From: Lutraria lutraria
Lineage: Eukaryota > Mollusca > Bivalvia > Venerida > Mactridae
Assembly (NCBI GenBank): GCA_964023205.1
Contig: OZ026843.1
Span: 3,519,029 to 3,583,028, forward strand
Direction of reading: 5' to 3'
Length of the DNA: 64,000 nt
The notes beneath the pieces were generated by a model. It was given only the letters and a program-made list of their open reading frames with translations. It did not search any database and was not told where the DNA came from. The translations under genes and the position numbers were made by a program. Shown here piece by piece: positions 61,259 through 64,000 of this stretch (positions are counted from its first letter, which is position 1; each line of letters begins with the position of its first letter).

Positions 61259-63700
61259 TGTCTATTACAAGCATGTGCAATTTCAAAGCCACAGTCCAAA
61301 TAATGGTAGAGATATTGAAAATCAAAGACTTTCAGCAACTCTCAGAGACTTTTCGCAGAAATGGGTATTTCTAGAATTTCAATAAACTCAAAAGTAAGCA
61401 GAGCATAGCAAATTCAACCTTGCCACCAACTTTTGTGCATGCCAACTACTTGTAAGTAAAGTTGCATCCATGTACCAACAACGCTTAAGGAGAAAATAAA
61501 AAATTAGATTTGTCAAAAAATCTTGACGCTAGGAAATTTTCTCACAAACTGTCATTTCTAGAAATGTAATAAAACCAAAAGTAACCAAACCATACCAAAT
61601 CTGTTCTCATCACAGATTTCCATTGATCCACACTACTTGTATGTAATGGTCCCATGTTTCTACTATCTACAATTAAAGAGTAAATGAAAGATAAAAATTT
61701 GTCATAAAGCCTCCGCGTAAGAATATTTTCTCTCAAACTGCCATTTCTAAAATGCTAATAAAATCAAAAGTAAACGTAGCATGGCTAAGCCTTTTGTGGC
61801 AGTGATTTCCATTGATGTCTATTACAAGCATGTGCAATTTCAAAGCCACAGTCCAAATAATGGTAGAGATATTGAAAATCAAAGACTTTCAGCAACTCTC
61901 GGAGACTTTTCGCAGAAATGGGTATTTCTAGAATTTCAATAAAGTCAAAAGTAAGCAGAGCATAGCAAATTCAACCTTGCCACCAACTTTTGTGCATGCC
62001 AACTACTTGTAAGTAAAGTTGCATCCATGTACCAACAACGCTTAAGGAGAAAATAAAAAATTAGATTTGTCAAAAAATCTTGACGCTAGGAAATTTTCTC
62101 ACAAACTGTCATTTCTAGAAATGTAATAAAACCAAAAGTAACCAAACCATACCAAATCTGTTCTCATCACAGATTTCCATTGATCCACACTACTTGTATG
62201 TAATGGTCCCATGTTTCTACTATCTACAATTAAAGAGTAAATGAAAGATAAAAATTTGTCATAAAGCCTCCGCGTAAGAATATTTTCTCTCAAACTGCCA
62301 TTTCTAAAATGCTAATAAAATCAAAAGTAAACGTAGCATGGCTAAGCCTTTTGTGGCAGTGATTTCCATTGATGTCTATTACAAGCATGTGCAATTTCAA
62401 AGCCACAGTCCAAATAATGGTAGAGATATTGAAAATCAAAGACTTTCAGCAACTCTCGGAGACTTTTCGCAGAAATGGGTATTTCTAGAATTTCAATAAA
62501 GTCAAAAGTAAGCAGAGCATAGCAAATTCAACCTTGCCACCAACTTTTGTGCATGCCAACTACTTGTAAGTAAAGTTGCATCCATGTACCAACAACGCTT
62601 AAGGAGAAAATAAAAAATTAGATTTGTCAAAAAATCTTGACGCTTGGAAATTTTCTCACAAACTGTCATTTCTAGAAATGTAATAAAACCAAAAGTAACC
62701 AAACCATACCAAATCTGTTCTCATCACCGATTTCCATTGATCCACACTACTTGTATGTAATGGTCCCATGTTTCTACTATCTACAATTAAAGAGTAAATG
62801 AAAGATAAAAATTTGTCATAAAGCCTCCGCGTAAGAATATTTTCTCTCAAACTGCCATTTCTAAAATGCTAATAAAATCAAAAGTAAACGTAGCATGGCT
62901 AAGCCTTTTGTGGCAGTGATTTCCATTGATGTCTATTACAAGCATGTGCAATTTCAAAGCCACAGTCCAAATAATGGTAGAGATATTGAAAATCAAAGAC
63001 TTTCAGCAACTCTCGGAGACTTTTCGCAGAAATGGGTATTTCTAGAATTTCAATAAAGTCAAAAGTAAGCAGAGCATAGCAAATTCAACCTTGCCACCAA
63101 CTTTTGTGCATGCCAACTACTTGTAAGTAAAGTTGCATCCATGTACCAACAACGCTTAAGGAGAAAATAAAAAATTAGATTTGTCAAAAAATCTTGACGC
63201 TAGGAAATTTTCTCACAAACTGTCATTTCTAGAAATGTAATAAAACCAAAAGTAACCAAACCATACCAAATCTGTTCTCATCACAGATTTCCATTGATCC
63301 ACACTACTTGTATGTAATGGTCCCATGTTTCTACTATCTACAATTAAAGAGTAAATGAAAGATAAAAATTTGTCATAAAGCCTCCGCGTAAGAATATTTT
63401 CTCTCAAACTGCCATTTCTAAAATGCTAATAAAATCAAAAGTAAACGTAGCATGGCTAAGCCTTTTGTGGCAGTGATTTCCATTGATGTCTATTACAAGC
63501 ATGTGCAATTTCAAAGCCACAGTCCAAATAATGGTAGAGATATTGAAAATCAAAGACTTTCAGCAACTCTCGGAGACTTTTCGCAGAAATGGGTATTTCT
63601 AGAATTTCAATAAAGTCAAAAGTAAGCAGAGCATAGCAAATTCAACCTTGCCACCAGCTTTTGTGCATGCCAACTACTTGTAAGTAAAGTTGCATCCATG
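59750..63700. repeat. Distant copy of about 36,360-40,310 (offset 23,390 bp)
   Basis: K, m1, m2, standard, standard, CTTGGAAA, standard in the same order and spacing. The match ends before 63,757, where CTTGGAAA stands against CTAGGAAA. A unique CACCAGCTTTT is at about 63,653. The window ends inside the next unit. Confidence 0.8.
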
Positions 63701-64000
63701 TACCAACAACGCTTAAGGAGAAAATAAAAAATTAGATTTGTCAAAAAATCTTGACGCTTGGAAATTTTCTCACAAACTGTCATTTCTAGAAATGTAATAA
63801 AACCAAAAGTAACCAAACCATACCAAATCTGTTCTCATCACCGATTTCCATTGATCCACACTACTTGTATGTAATGGTCCCATGTTTCTACTATCTACAA
63901 TTAAAGAGTAAATGAAAGATAAAAATTTGTCATAAAGCCTCCGCGTAAGAATATTTTCTCTCAAACTGCCATTTCTAAAATGCTAATAAAATCAAAAGTA

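Larger units (their letters stand above)
1..64000. repeat. Satellite DNA array, 557-bp unit, about 115 head-to-tail copies
   Basis: The same unit recurs every 557 bp from the first base to the last, always in the same orientation, with no insertion, inversion or unique sequence between copies. With base 1 as phase start (TGTCTATTAC), there are 114 complete units and 514 bp of the 115th. Units differ by a handful of substitutions and one recurrent 1-bp deletion. G+C is about 34%, counted by hand on the first unit. No unit contains a plausible gene. By analogy with known satellites this would be constitutive heterochromatin, possibly centromeric, but nothing in the window proves the location. 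Neither edge of the array is inside the window. The family is not recognised. Confidence 0.98.

Noticed and set aside
1..64000. CRISPR array
   Set aside because: The repeats are hundreds of bases long with no unique spacers and no cas genes; adjacent units join directly.
1..64000. Ribosomal, 5S or tRNA gene cluster
   Set aside because: No rRNA or tRNA sequence, no internal polymerase III boxes that I recognise, and the unit is AT-rich throughout.
1..64000. Gene encoding a long repetitive protein
   Set aside because: 557 is not a multiple of three, so no frame can run through successive units, and all six frames are stopped within each unit.
1..64000. Named satellite family or species
   Set aside because: The sequence does not match any satellite I can recall with confidence (for example Arabidopsis 178-bp, rice CentO, maize CentC or knob180). 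Triticeae repeats of 550-570 bp are similar in unit length only, so I give no name.
1..64000. Telomeric repeats
   Set aside because: No TTTAGGG, TTAGGG or complement tandem copies were seen anywhere.

Overview
The whole 64-kb window is one uninterrupted satellite DNA array. I see no protein gene, RNA gene, transposon, CRISPR array or unique sequence. The repeat unit is 557 bp, about 34% G+C (counted by hand on the first unit). It runs head-to-tail in one orientation through about 114.9 copies: 114 complete units plus 514 bp of the next, taking base 1 as phase start. Twelve copies are 556 bp because of one shared single-base deletion, and this accounts exactly for the drift in phase across the window.

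Each 557-bp unit is itself an old trimer of a satellite of about 186 bp. The three diverged subunits, called A, B and C here, are 187, 189 and 181 bp. They share a 31-bp core in which 24 positions are identical in all three. A basic period of 180-190 bp in a long, AT-rich, gene-free array with layered higher-order repeats suggests a plant (or other large eukaryotic) centromeric, pericentromeric, knob or subtelomeric satellite. I do not recognise the family and cannot name a species.

Layout. From 1 to about 7.4 kb, 13-14 nearly identical copies of one unit type look like a recent single-unit expansion. From about 7.4 to 13.1 kb there are two tandem copies of a 5-unit block (2,784 bp). From about 16.0 to 19.4 kb there are two copies of a 3-unit block (1,670 bp). 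From about 18.8 to 33.3 kb there are two copies of a 13-unit block (7,239 bp), whose last 8 units are repeated once more (4,455-bp step) up to about 37.8 kb. The segment at 41-45 kb repeats the one at 10.9-15 kb (offset 30,071 bp). From about 44.4 to 60.0 kb there are two copies of a 14-unit block (7,797 bp), which contains a 2-unit duplication (1,114 bp). The last 4 kb repeats the 36.4-40.3 kb segment (offset 23,390 bp).

These blocks are built from a small set of recognisable unit variants. The most striking is a three-unit cassette (K, m1, m2) found nine times. The array therefore has no single higher-order period. It looks like a record of repeated unequal exchange at many scales, always in register with the 557-bp unit. 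The small minus-strand reading frames repeated in most units are by-products of the repeat, not genes: they begin at TTG and are stopped by point changes in many units.
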